Assembly (NCBI GenBank): GCA_020846815.1
Contig: JADLDF010000141.1
Location: 1 to 17,745 of the forward strand
DNA from: Gammaproteobacteria bacterium
GTDB lineage: Bacteria; Pseudomonadota; Gammaproteobacteria; Steroidobacterales; Steroidobacteraceae
Length of the DNA: 17,745 bases
Direction: 5' to 3'
Under the pieces are notes generated by a model. The model was not told the origin of the DNA. It made no database searches and saw only the letters and a list, made by a program, of their open reading frames with translations. Positions 1 through 6,773 of this stretch are shown piece by piece. Made by a program: the position numbers and the translations under genes. Each line of letters starts with the position of its first letter. Position 1 is the first letter of the stretch.

Positions 1-1
1 C

Positions 2-286
2 AGCGTCGCCGACAGCCAGGTGCCGGACCTGAACCTCGACGTGCTGCTGGACCTGAACATGGTCATGTCCATGGAGGTCGGCCGCACGCGCATCCCGATC
101 CGCAGCCTGCTCGGCATCGTGCCGGGCTCGGTCCTCGCGCTCGATCGCAGGGCCGGCGAGCCGTTCGCGGTGTTCGTCAACGGCAAGCTGATCGCGCAGG
201 GCGAGGTGGTCGTGGTCAACGAGAAGATCGGCGTGCGCTTCACCGACGTCGTCAGCTCCGCGGAACGCGCCAAGGCGATGCAATGA
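2..286 (+). CDS. fliN: Flagellar motor switch protein FliN, C-terminal part (5' end outside window)
   Basis: The reading frame is open to the left edge, so the GTG at 20 is probably an internal valine and the true start lies upstream. The visible 94 residues form a SpoA (surface presentation of antigens) domain. It has the hallmark run EVGRTRIPIRSLL, then PGSVLALDRRAGEP, then VNGKLIAQGEVVVVNEKIG and the ending FTDVVSSAERAK, which closely resembles gammaproteobacterial FliN. In the family this domain builds the C-ring of the flagellar basal body with FliM and FliG and takes part in CheY-controlled switching of rotation. The gene usually sits before fliO-fliP-fliQ-fliR. Here it is followed instead by a DUF2802-type gene. 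The assignment is firm, although FliN cannot be fully separated from other SpoA proteins without the N-terminus. Confidence 0.9.
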   Translation, partial: SVADSQVPDLNLDVLLDLNMVMSMEVGRTRIPIRSLLGIVPGSVLALDRRAGEPFAVFVNGKLIAQGEVVVVNEKIGVRFTDVVSSAERAKAMQ

Positions 287-388
287 GCGCAAGAGACCAC
301 GGGCCGAAGCCGACCCCGGTCGCCGATCATCGAGCGACCCGGAGGTGCGCACCACGCCGCCGGCGACTGTGCAACGACGGACACCCAC

Positions 389-392
389 GGAG
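389..392 (+). promoter_or_regulatory. Ribosome binding site for the DUF2802-type gene
   Basis: GGAG lies 6 bases before the ATG at 399. It favours that start over the in-frame GTG at 345, which would add 18 residues with no resemblance to a membrane protein N-terminus. Confidence 0.6.
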
Positions 393-398
393 ACCTGC

Positions 399-902
399 AT
401 GACGAACCTGCTGCTGCCGCTGTCGCAGGCACTGTTGTACGCCCTGGCCGCCGCCGGCTGCACCGCGATCGCGGCTGCCGCGGCACTGGCCCTGGCCCGC
501 TCGCGCACGCGCGCCCATGGCGTGCGCCTCGAACGCCTGCGCGCGGAGCTCGTCGCACTGCGCAGCGAGAACGGCTCGCAGACGGCGACGTTGGTGGCCT
601 TGGCCGCGCGCCTCGATGTGCTGCAGCGTCAGCTCGCGGCCGATGCCCGCCATGCCGCCACGGCACCGAACGCGGCGACCGGCTCGGCCTTCGAGCTCGG
701 GATCCGGCTCGCGCGGGGTGGGGCCACGGTGGATGAGTTGATGTCGGCCTGCATGATTAGCCGCCACGAGGCTGAGCTTACGCTGCGCCTGCACGGCGCG
801 GCGGGCCGCGGCACGGCTCCGGTCCCGGTTCCGGCCGGCCAGCGTCCGCCAGCTGCACGCCTGGTCGCATCGGGCTCAAGTGCGCTCGGCGGCGGCCGAT
901 AA
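399..902 (+). CDS. DUF2802-type membrane-anchored protein of flagellar neighbourhoods
   Basis: This is a 167-residue protein. Residues 7-34 form one Ala/Leu-rich transmembrane segment. Residues 42-84 form a heptad-like, probably coiled-coil stretch (VRLERLRAELVALRSE). Residues 97-133 match what I recall of the DUF2802 family: AFELGIRLARGGATVDELMSACMISRHEAELTLRLHG, which resembles a small helix-turn-helix-like unit. The tail is Pro/Ala/Gly-rich. Family members often lie near flagellar or chemotaxis genes in Pseudomonas-like bacteria, but their biochemical role is unknown. The ATG at 399 is preferred because a GGAG precedes it at good spacing. The gap to fliN is 112 bases and to the next gene 26 bases, so co-transcription with the HDOD genes is likely. 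I infer a cytoplasm-facing adaptor anchored in the inner membrane; no function can be read directly. Confidence 0.75.
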   Translation: MTNLLLPLSQALLYALAAAGCTAIAAAAALALARSRTRAHGVRLERLRAELVALRSENGSQTATLVALAARLDVLQRQLAADARHAATAPNAATGSAFELGIRLARGGATVDELMSACMISRHEAELTLRLHGAAGRGTAPVPVPAGQRPPAARLVASGSSALGGGR

Positions 903-916
903 CACGACGGATGTCC

Positions 917-920
917 GGAG
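917..920 (+). promoter_or_regulatory. Ribosome binding site deciding the start of the first HDOD gene
   Basis: GGAG stands 8 bases before the ATG at 929. The alternative in-frame ATG at 911 has no comparable purine run before it, so 929 is taken as the start. Confidence 0.6.
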
Positions 921-928
921 CACGCCAT

Positions 929-1831
929 ATGTCCACGGAAACGCCCGCCGCACGGGGGGCCGAGCAGGCCGCTTCGAAGGAGTCCACGTGGGAGGCCTTC
1001 GAATTCGTCAAGGCGCTGGCCGGCGAGCTGTCGAGCGGCACGGTCGGCATCCCGAGCTTCCCCGACGTGGCGCTGCGCGTGCAGCGCCTGCTGGCGGACG
1101 AGAGCACCTCTGCCGAGCGGATCGTGCGAGTGCTCGGGGCAGAGCCGGCGCTCGCCGCGCGCATCCTGAGCATGGCGAACTCGGCGGCGCTGAACCCGTC
1201 GGGACAACGCATCACGGACCTGCGCGCCGCCGTGACCCGCATGGGCTTCGACATGCTGCGCAGCGCTGCGATCGCGTTCGCGATGGCGCAGGTGCAGGCC
1301 GCGGAGCAGTACCGTGCGATCGAGAAGCCGCTGAAGGCGATCTGGCGCCGCAGCGTCGAAGTCGCTTCGCTGTGCCGAGTGATCGCGCGGCGCCACGACG
1401 AACTGAGCGGCGATGCAGCGCTGCTGGCCGGCCTGCTGCACGGCGTCGGCAAGCTCTACATCCTGACGCGCGCCGCGCGCCATCCGCGGCTGTTCGCGGA
1501 CCAGGCCAGTTTCCAGAGCATCGTCCGCGATTGGCACGCCGACATCACCAAAGCGCTGCTGGAGAGCTGGAAGATCGACGACGAGCTCATCGAGGCGGTC
1601 CACGGCTTCGAGGATCCGGAACGCGTCGGACGCGGCCCGCTGTCGCTAGGCGACGTGCTGGCGGTCGCCGACCTCCTGGCCTCGCTGCGCAACGAGCCGG
1701 ACCTGCTCGAGCTGCGGCTCGCCGAGTGCTACAGCGCAGCCCGGCTGGGCGTCGATACCACGACGCTGCCGCAGGTGCTGAACGACTGCAACGCCGAGAT
1801 GAACGCCTTGAAGGAGGCGCTCGGCCAGTGA
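929..1831 (+). CDS. HDOD domain signalling protein (first of tandem pair)
   Basis: This 300-residue protein is almost entirely one HDOD domain. Recognisable blocks are IPSFPDVALRVQRLLAD (41-57), EPALAARILSMANSAAL (72-88), ITDLRAAVTRMGFDMLRSAAIAFAM (95-119) and GDAALLAGLLHGVGKLYIL (161-179). In catalytic HD phosphohydrolases the corresponding segment reads HD(I/V)GK. Here it is HGVGK at 171-175, so the metal-binding Asp is Gly, as expected for the non-catalytic HDOD class. HDOD proteins are generally scaffolds or regulators in motility, chemotaxis and nucleotide signalling. No transmembrane segment or output domain is visible, so it is probably cytosolic. It lies 26 bases after the DUF2802-type gene and 10 bases before a clear paralogue. 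The partner and signal are unknown. Confidence 0.9.
   Translation: MSTETPAARGAEQAASKESTWEAFEFVKALAGELSSGTVGIPSFPDVALRVQRLLADESTSAERIVRVLGAEPALAARILSMANSAALNPSGQRITDLRAAVTRMGFDMLRSAAIAFAMAQVQAAEQYRAIEKPLKAIWRRSVEVASLCRVIARRHDELSGDAALLAGLLHGVGKLYILTRAARHPRLFADQASFQSIVRDWHADITKALLESWKIDDELIEAVHGFEDPERVGRGPLSLGDVLAVADLLASLRNEPDLLELRLAECYSAARLGVDTTTLPQVLNDCNAEMNALKEALGQ
1416..1464 (+). repeat. Near-identical 49-bp block shared by the two HDOD genes (copy 1)
   Basis: By eye this block and 2311-2359 differ at one base (48 of 49 identical). They encode ALLAGLLHGVGKLYIL in both proteins, including identical synonymous codon choices, while flanking coding DNA has diverged much more. Confidence 0.7.
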
Positions 1832-1841
1832 GGCCTTTGTA

Positions 1842-2726
1842 ATGAACCAGACTGCCGACGAAACCATCGAAACCGCTCCGGAGAACGCCGCGTTCGCCTT
1901 CGTCCAGGAGCTCGCCGCCGGGCTCTCCCGCAAGGAGATCGAGTTGCCGAGCTTCCCCGACGTCGCGATCCGCGTCCGTCGCGTGCTCGCCGACGAGGAC
2001 GTCAGCGCCAAGGACGTGGTGCGGGTCGTCGGCTCCGAACCCGCGCTGGCCGCGCGCATCATGCAGATGGCGAACTCGGCCGCCCTCGGCCATGTCGGCA
2101 AGCCGATCGCGGACCTGCGCGCCGCGATCACGCGCATCGGCTTCAACCTGGTGCGCAGCGCGGCGATCAGCTTCGCGATGAGCCAGGTGCGGCGCGCCGA
2201 GAACCTCAAGTCCCTCGGCGGCTCGCTGCAGGCGCACTGGGAGCACAGCTCGCTGGTCGCGGCGTTCAGCCACGTGGTCGCGCGCCGCCTCACCCGGGTC
2301 AATCCCGATACAGCGCTGCTGGCCGGGCTGCTGCACGGCGTCGGCAAGCTCTACATCCTCACCCAGGCCGTGCGCCATCCGGCGCTGTTCAACGACCAGG
2401 CTGCGTACTTCGAGGTCGAGCGCGACTGGCACGTCAGCATCGCCAAGGCGCTGCTCGAAACCTGGCAGATTCCCGAGGACATCGTCGCCGCGGTCGAGAG
2501 CCACGAGGACACGACGCGCGAGCACGAGGGCGCGCCGGATCTGACCGACGTACTGACGGTCGGCTCGCTGCTCGCAACCTTCCACGCCTTTCCGGACACC
2601 CTGGAGCTGAACCTGCAGGGCGTCAGCGCCTGCGAGCGCATGCGCCTCGATCGCAAGGCGCTCGAGGCGCTGGTCAGCGAATCCGAGAAGGACGTCGCCA
2701 GCCTGCGGCAGATGCTCGGTCTGTGA
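1842..2726 (+). CDS. HDOD domain signalling protein (second of tandem pair)
   Basis: This 294-residue paralogue of the preceding gene has the same layout without added domains: LPSFPDVAIRVRRVLADE (35-52), EPALAARIMQMANSAAL (66-82), IADLRAAITRIGFNLVRSAAISFAM (89-113) and ALLAGLLHGVGKLYIL (158-173). The HGVGK signature (165-169) again lacks the HD aspartate, so enzymatic activity is not expected. The two proteins match through most of their length, at roughly half of residues by eye, and diverge in the N-terminal 20 residues and the C-terminal 60. The ATG lies 10 bases after the upstream stop. A weak GAGG overlapping that stop suggests translational linkage. The pair arose by tandem duplication. 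Whether they form a heterodimer or have separate clients cannot be told from sequence. Confidence 0.9.
   Translation: MNQTADETIETAPENAAFAFVQELAAGLSRKEIELPSFPDVAIRVRRVLADEDVSAKDVVRVVGSEPALAARIMQMANSAALGHVGKPIADLRAAITRIGFNLVRSAAISFAMSQVRRAENLKSLGGSLQAHWEHSSLVAAFSHVVARRLTRVNPDTALLAGLLHGVGKLYILTQAVRHPALFNDQAAYFEVERDWHVSIAKALLETWQIPEDIVAAVESHEDTTREHEGAPDLTDVLTVGSLLATFHAFPDTLELNLQGVSACERMRLDRKALEALVSESEKDVASLRQMLGL
2311..2359 (+). repeat. Near-identical 49-bp block shared by the two HDOD genes (copy 2)
   Basis: Second copy of the block at 1416-1464, differing at a single base by eye. It covers the region around the HGVGK signature. Confidence 0.7.
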
Positions 2727-2756
2727 CCCGCGGCCCTGCCTGGGCCGACTTGTCCG

Positions 2757-2782
2757 CACCGCCGGCCTGACAGCCGCCGGTG
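2757..2782. other. GC-rich inverted repeat between HDOD operon and L,D-transpeptidase gene
   Basis: CACCGCCGGC (2757-2766) and GCCGCCGGTG (2773-2782) pair over 10 positions with one mismatch, leaving a 6-base loop CTGACA. Only a short GTTTGG follows, so it is a poor classical intrinsic terminator, though it could help end the HDOD transcript. The loop coincides with a -35-like hexamer for the next gene. Confidence 0.4.
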
Positions 2783-2797
2783 GCGTTTGGCTAGAAT
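2767..2797 (+). promoter_or_regulatory. Candidate sigma70-type promoter for the L,D-transpeptidase gene
   Basis: CTGACA (2767-2772) and TAGAAT (2792-2797) resemble -35 and -10 hexamers with a long 19-base spacer. The -10 element ends only 6 bases before the ATG at 2804 and no Shine-Dalgarno sequence is present. Transcription would then start at or next to the start codon, giving a leaderless message. Confidence 0.4.
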
Positions 2798-2803
2798 GCG
2801 TCC

Positions 2804-3934
2804 ATGAGTGCTTCCGCCGGGTCGGGACGCCGCTACGGCGTCGTTGCCGCAATGCTGCTGTCGTTCGCGACGCAGGCCGCCGTCGCCCCTGCAAGGGCGA
2901 CGGTCTACGAGCTGCGCACCGATGGCAGCGGCGTGTTCGGCGCCGTCGAGCGTGTCCGCACGCGCTACGAGGACACGCTGATCGAGCTCGCCCGGCGCTA
3001 CAGCCTCGGCTACGAGGAGCTGACGCGCGTGACCGTCGGGGTCGATCCCTGGCTGCCGGGCGAGGGCACGGAGATCGTGATTCCCGGACAGCGCATCCTT
3101 CCGCCGGGGCCGCGCCAGGGGGTCGTCGTCAATCTGCCGGAGCACCGCCTCTACTTCTTTCCGAAACCGAAGAAGGGACAGACGCCGACCGTGATGACCT
3201 TCCCCGTCAGCGTCGGCAAGATGGACTGGCGCACGCCCATCGGTGTCACGCGCATCGTCGACAAGCGCCGCAACCCGACCTGGACCCCGCCGGAGTCGGT
3301 ACGGCGCGAACACGCGGCCCGCGGCGAGCCGCTGCCGAAGGTGGTCGGGCCCGGTCCAGACAACCCGCTGGGCGCGCACGCGATGCGCCTGGCCATTCCG
3401 GGCGGCGCTTACCTGATCCACGGCACCAACAATCCGGATGCGGTCGGGATGGCGGTGACCCATGGTTGCTTGCGGATGTATCCCGAGGACGTCGCACGGC
3501 TCTTCGATGCCGTCGCCGTCGGCACGCCGGTCACGCTGATCAACGAGCCGGTCAAGATCGCGCGCGTCGACGGCGAGATCTGGCTCGAGGTGCATCCGCC
3601 GGTCGATGCCCAGGGACAGATCGCGGAGCCCAACATCGAGGAGTTCGAGCGGCGGCTCGACGAGCTGCTCGGGCCGACCCAGACGGCGATCCACTGGGAC
3701 CTGGCACTCGCGGCGCTGCGCGAAGCCTCCGGCATCCCGCTGGTCATCGGGCTGGAGATTCCCGAGGACGAATCGTCAGTGCCGGTGCCGGGCGAGGCGC
3801 CGCTCGAGGGCGCGTCCGCATTGCCGCAGGAGGGTGTTCAGGGTCCGGCGCCGGAATCGCTGCCACCCGCACCGGATCCGGTACCTGTTCCCGCCCTGTC
3901 GGATGCGCCGGCGCCGGGCCCCGTCGCGAACTGA
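2804..3934 (+). CDS. Secreted L,D-transpeptidase (YkuD/ErfK family) with LysM-like region
   Basis: This 376-residue protein has an N-terminal export signal (RRYG then AAMLLSFATQAAVAPARA, about 9-32). A LysM-like segment spans about 55-99 (YEDTLIELARRYSLGYEELTRVT...). A YkuD catalytic domain covers about 105-248 and carries the full active-site signature: His206 in IHGTNN and His220/Cys222 in THGCLRM. Such enzymes join peptidoglycan stem peptides through 3-3 links or attach proteins to peptidoglycan in the periplasm, using Cys as nucleophile. After the domain come about 75 residues with conserved-looking helices, then a Pro/Ala/Glu-rich tail (about 325-376), which is longer than in minimal ErfK proteins. 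The gene appears to be its own transcription unit and converges on the dehydrogenase gene 32 bases away. Family assignment is secure, but cross-linking versus anchoring is undecided. Confidence 0.93.
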   Translation: MSASAGSGRRYGVVAAMLLSFATQAAVAPARATVYELRTDGSGVFGAVERVRTRYEDTLIELARRYSLGYEELTRVTVGVDPWLPGEGTEIVIPGQRILPPGPRQGVVVNLPEHRLYFFPKPKKGQTPTVMTFPVSVGKMDWRTPIGVTRIVDKRRNPTWTPPESVRREHAARGEPLPKVVGPGPDNPLGAHAMRLAIPGGAYLIHGTNNPDAVGMAVTHGCLRMYPEDVARLFDAVAVGTPVTLINEPVKIARVDGEIWLEVHPPVDAQGQIAEPNIEEFERRLDELLGPTQTAIHWDLALAALREASGIPLVIGLEIPEDESSVPVPGEAPLEGASALPQEGVQGPAPESLPPAPDPVPVPALSDAPAPGPVAN

Positions 3935-3966
3935 AACGCAGACCGCGGGTGCGGGACCGGCCGGCG

Positions 3967-4746
3967 CTACACCAGCGCCGCGTGGTGCGCGCCGTCGACC
4001 GGCAGCACGACCCCGTTGACGTAGGAGCCGGCGTCGCTGGCGAGCAGCAGCGTCGGACCGACGAGCTCGTGCAGCTCGCCCGTGCGACCCGGCGGCATGC
4101 GTTGGATATAGGCCTTGCCCTTGTCGGAGGCGAAATAGTCCGCGTTCATCTCGGAAATGAACCAGCCCGGCGCGAGCGCGTTGACGCGGATGCGGTGACG
4201 CACGAACTCCAGCGCCAGCGAACGCGTCATCTGCACGAGCGCGCCCTTGGACGCGGAGTAGGCCGAATAGCCCGGTGCGTTGCCGAGCGCGAGCACCGAG
4301 GCCACGTTGATGATGCTGCCGGGCCGGTCGGCCGCGACCATGCGCCGCGCCGCCTCGGCCGCGATGTGCCAGGGCGCCGTGAAATTGGTCGCCATGGTGC
4401 GCTCCAGCGCGCCGGGGTCCATGCGCAGGAACAGCGCGGGCTCAGCCATGCCGGCGTTGTTGATCACGACGTCCGCGATGCCGAAGCGGCGCTCGACGGC
4501 GTCGAAGGCTGCCGGGATGGCCGCGCGATCGGTGACGTCCAGCACGACGGGCAGGGCTCGGCCGCCGTCGGCCTCGATGCCGGCCGCGAGCGACTCGATG
4601 CGCTCGAGGCGGCGCGCCACCAGGGCGACCGAGGCGCCGGCGGCGGCGAGGGCACGGGCCAGCGTCGCGCCGATGCCGCTCGAGGCGCCAGTGACGAAGG
4701 CGACGCGGCCGTCGAGCCGGAAAAGGCGCAGAGGATCGTCTTGCAT
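3967..4746 (-). CDS. Short-chain dehydrogenase/reductase (SDR, classical type)
   Basis: This is a 259-residue classical SDR from the ATG at 4746. A GTG at 4752 would add two residues. The Rossmann cofactor motif TGASSGIG is at 19-26, NNAG at 96-99, the catalytic-tetrad Asn at 121, Ser at 150, and YxxxK with Tyr163 and Lys167 (YSASK). RVNALAPGWF follows the active site and the C-terminal LLASDAGSYVNGVVLPVDGAH is typical of the FabG-like, glucose-dehydrogenase-like group. Arg-rich ARRLER after the second strand suggests NADP(H), which is inference. The substrate cannot be deduced. The gene diverges from the lipocalin-like gene across about 56 bases and converges on the L,D-transpeptidase gene. 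No convincing Shine-Dalgarno sequence precedes either start. Confidence 0.92.
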   Translation of the reverse strand: MQDDPLRLFRLDGRVAFVTGASSGIGATLARALAAAGASVALVARRLERIESLAAGIEADGGRALPVVLDVTDRAAIPAAFDAVERRFGIADVVINNAGMAEPALFLRMDPGALERTMATNFTAPWHIAAEAARRMVAADRPGSIINVASVLALGNAPGYSAYSASKGALVQMTRSLALEFVRHRIRVNALAPGWFISEMNADYFASDKGKAYIQRMPPGRTGELHELVGPTLLLASDAGSYVNGVVLPVDGAHHAALV

Positions 4747-4755
4747 GTGCACATG
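4744..4755. promoter_or_regulatory. Perfect 12-bp palindrome over the dehydrogenase start codons
   Basis: CATGTGCACATG reads identically on both strands and covers both possible start codons of the minus-strand dehydrogenase, 48 bases before the divergent lipocalin-like gene. It could be an operator for a dimeric regulator, but a single site in one genome is weak evidence. Confidence 0.3.
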
Positions 4756-4790
4756 TTAAACGACGGCTGGGCGCGGCGCGCGAGCGCTGC

Positions 4791-4796
4791 CAGAAT
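4791..4796 (+). promoter_or_regulatory. Candidate -10 element of the lipocalin-like gene
   Basis: CAGAAT ends exactly 6 bases before the ATG at 4803, the same geometry as TAGAAT before 2804. No good -35 hexamer is visible at 16-18 bases upstream, and no Shine-Dalgarno sequence is present. Confidence 0.3.
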
Positions 4797-4802
4797 CGCG
4801 GC

Positions 4803-5273
4803 ATGACAACGCTCACGGCCGATGCGATCGTCGGCAGCTGGCATCTGGTGCGCTGGTCGATCGAATACCCCGACGGCCGTCCGCCGGCGCTGCCTTTCGG
4901 CGCGGATGCACTCGGTCTGATCGTCTATGCGCCCGACGGCTGGATGACCGCGACGATGTGCCGCCGCCGGCGCGCCGGCCTGTCGGCCTCGACCGCGGCC
5001 GGCGCGAGCAGCGAATCCAAGGCCCGGGCCTTCGACGAATATCTAAGCTATGGCGGGCGTTGGCACGTCGACGGCGACGTCGTCGTGCACGAGGTCATGG
5101 TCTCGATGAACCCGGCGCTGCTCGGCGTGCCGCAGCGACGCCTCGCGCGGCTCGATGCCACGGGCACGCATCTCGATCTCGTGGCCGAGGAGCGCGACGC
5201 CGCGAGCGGCCGGTCGCGGCTGCACCGCATCGCCTGGATGAGAAAAATAGATAGAAAAATAGATCGGATTTAG
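4803..5273 (+). CDS. Lipocalin-like domain protein
   Basis: This 156-residue protein resembles the lipocalin-like family (PF13924 type). GSWHLVRWSIEYPDG at 11-25 gives the family's GTW-like opening strand. LGLIVYAPDGWMTATM (37-52) is the family's second characteristic segment. Residues 84-146 supply the later beta strands (YGGRWHVDGDVVVHEV; RLDATGTHLDLVAEE). No signal peptide is present. Family members are small beta-barrel proteins of mostly unknown ligand, often encoded near reductases, and here the gene diverges from an SDR. The last 11 residues, RKIDRKIDRI, are unlike the rest: they are encoded by a duplicated terminator arm and the stop codon lies in the hairpin loop. The ATG at 4803 is the only reasonable start. 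Confidence 0.75.
   Translation: MTTLTADAIVGSWHLVRWSIEYPDGRPPALPFGADALGLIVYAPDGWMTATMCRRRRAGLSASTAAGASSESKARAFDEYLSYGGRWHVDGDVVVHEVMVSMNPALLGVPQRRLARLDATGTHLDLVAEERDAASGRSRLHRIAWMRKIDRKIDRI
5241..5264 (+). repeat. Tandem duplication of a 12-bp AT-rich unit
   Basis: AGAAAAATAGAT occurs twice without a gap (5241-5252 and 5253-5264). The second copy is part of the left arm of the terminator. The duplication is translated as the repeated KIDR at the end of the lipocalin-like protein. Confidence 0.9.
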
Positions 5274-5291
5274 ATCCGATCTATTTTTCTA
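5252..5291. terminator. Bidirectional intrinsic terminator between convergent genes
   Basis: Positions 5252-5269 and 5274-5291 are perfectly complementary over 18 bases, with a 4-base loop TTAG. The arms carry a five-A run on one side and a five-T run on the other, so transcripts from either direction end in a U-rich tract after a stable stem. It is strikingly AT-rich compared with its surroundings. The stop codon of the lipocalin-like gene (5271-5273) lies in the loop, and the stop codon of the S41 protease gene (5289-5291, minus strand) lies in the right arm. The upstream 12-bp duplication gives minus-strand transcripts a second U-tract. Confidence 0.9.
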
Positions 5292-6773
5292 GTAGGTGCC
5301 GGGAAGGTAGTACTGCAGCGTGCCGCGCGCAGCGGCGGGCGCAGCCGTCTGCATGGCTGCCGTTCCCGGCTCGAGCGCCGCGGCGCCGGAGGCGGCGATG
5401 GCACCGGCGCTGCACTGGCCCGCAGGAGAGCCGATCCACGCGAGCGCCGCGGCCGTCATCTGCTCGAGCGGGTCGCCGGGCTCACGCGTCAGGTCGTCGC
5501 CGGCGGCGCAGGCGGCGCCGCCTGCGCGCGTGAAGGCCTCGTAGGGCAGTCCCTGGAAGTAGTCACCGTCGCCATCGCGGTTCACCGACTGGAAGGCGAC
5601 CAGGCGCAGCCGGAAATCGCAGGCGGCGACGTCGAAGGCGAGCTGGCCCACCGGCTTGCCGAAAGTGCGCGCGCCGATGATCGCCGTACGCGCGTACGGC
5701 AGCATCGAATTGACCACGAGCTCGCTGGCCGAGGCGGAACGCTCGGTCACGACGAAGGCGACACGCAGCGTCGGCAGGGTCTGGGGCTGCAGCGCGAGGC
5801 GCGTGGTCTCGTTCCGCGCGGCCTGCCGGGCGTTGTAGCGGGATTCGAAGGCCACCTGGCCGGCCCGGTCGCCGGCCAGCAGGTCGAGCAGCAGGCCGGC
5901 GATCGAGACCAGGCCGCCGCCGTTGTAGCGCAGGTCGACGATCACGTCGCGTATGCCCTCGGCGCGGAAACGCGCGAACGCGGCGCGCAGCGCGGCGAGG
6001 TTCGCCGGGCGCCCGTCGGCGACCGCATCCGTGACGAACGAGCGGAGCGTGAAGTGACCGACCCGGGTGCCGGCGGGCGAGGTCAGCACGCGGACGCTGG
6101 CCTCGGGCACCGCATCGAGCTGGAAGCCGCGCTTGGTCAGCGTCGCCGTGCGCTCGGCGCCGGCGGACGTCCGCCAGCGCAGCGCGCGGACCACGCCGGC
6201 CGTCGACGGCCCGATCGCGCCCTCGAGCCCGTCCGCGCCGGCGAGGACCTGCTCGATCGGTTGCAGCGCAGCCTCGGACGTGCCGATCGCCAGCAGCGCA
6301 TCACCTCGTGCGAGACCCGCGTCCGCGGCCGGCGAGCCCGCGAACACCTGGCCCACGGCGACGCCCACCGGCGCGGCCTGCTCCAGCAGCGTGAAGCCGA
6401 AGCCGGCGGTCTGGCCCTGCAGCAGCTGGTTCTCGGTGGCGATGCTGGTCGTGCTGCTGAAAAAGCGGTCCTTGCCGGCGACACGCGCCTGGGCCGTGAG
6501 CTCCGCGAGGAAGTCGTCGACGCTGCCGTAGGCCGCGGGATCGATGCTGGCCGGCAACAGCTCGGGGAAGAGGTACCACTGCCTGGCCGTGTCGAGCACG
6601 GCAGCATTGAGCCGCGGCGGGCTGCAGTCGGCGCTGGCGATGCTGCCCGGATCCGACGCCGTCGGCGAGGTATCGATGCCCTTGCCGCCACAGCCGGCGG
6701 CCAGCAGTGCGACCCCGGCGGCCGCGACGGCGGCGCACAGGCGCCGCGCAAGGCGGCAGCCCGTTGCGTTCAC
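5289..6773 (-). CDS. S41 family (C-terminal processing) serine protease, lipoprotein
   Basis: This is 494 residues from the GTG at 6773. That start overlaps the stop of the upstream gene (GTGA arrangement), which argues for coupled translation. The open frame extends further upstream but only antisense-like composition is found there. The N-terminus is a lipoprotein signal: RLARR, a hydrophobic core and LLAAGC with Cys28, so the protein is probably membrane-anchored outside the cytoplasm. A PDZ-like region covers about 123-215 (FGFTLLEQ, AGSPAADAGLARGDALLAI). The protease core contains VIVDLRYNGGG (277-287), SASASE with the likely nucleophile Ser348, and FGK with the general base Lys373. Their spacing of 25 residues equals that of the known Ser-Lys dyads in this family. 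The partner gene is the synthase-like fusion; the substrate is unknown. Confidence 0.9.
   Translation of the reverse strand: MNATGCRLARRLCAAVAAAGVALLAAGCGGKGIDTSPTASDPGSIASADCSPPRLNAAVLDTARQWYLFPELLPASIDPAAYGSVDDFLAELTAQARVAGKDRFFSSTTSIATENQLLQGQTAGFGFTLLEQAAPVGVAVGQVFAGSPAADAGLARGDALLAIGTSEAALQPIEQVLAGADGLEGAIGPSTAGVVRALRWRTSAGAERTATLTKRGFQLDAVPEASVRVLTSPAGTRVGHFTLRSFVTDAVADGRPANLAALRAAFARFRAEGIRDVIVDLRYNGGGLVSIAGLLLDLLAGDRAGQVAFESRYNARQAARNETTRLALQPQTLPTLRVAFVVTERSASASELVVNSMLPYARTAIIGARTFGKPVGQLAFDVAACDFRLRLVAFQSVNRDGDGDYFQGLPYEAFTRAGGAACAAGDDLTREPGDPLEQMTAAALAWIGSPAGQCSAGAIAASGAAALEPGTAAMQTAAPAAARGTLQYYLPGTY

Noticed and set aside
3935..3966. Terminator between L,D-transpeptidase and dehydrogenase genes
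   Set aside because: The 32-base gap is GC-rich, with no convincing stem plus T-run.
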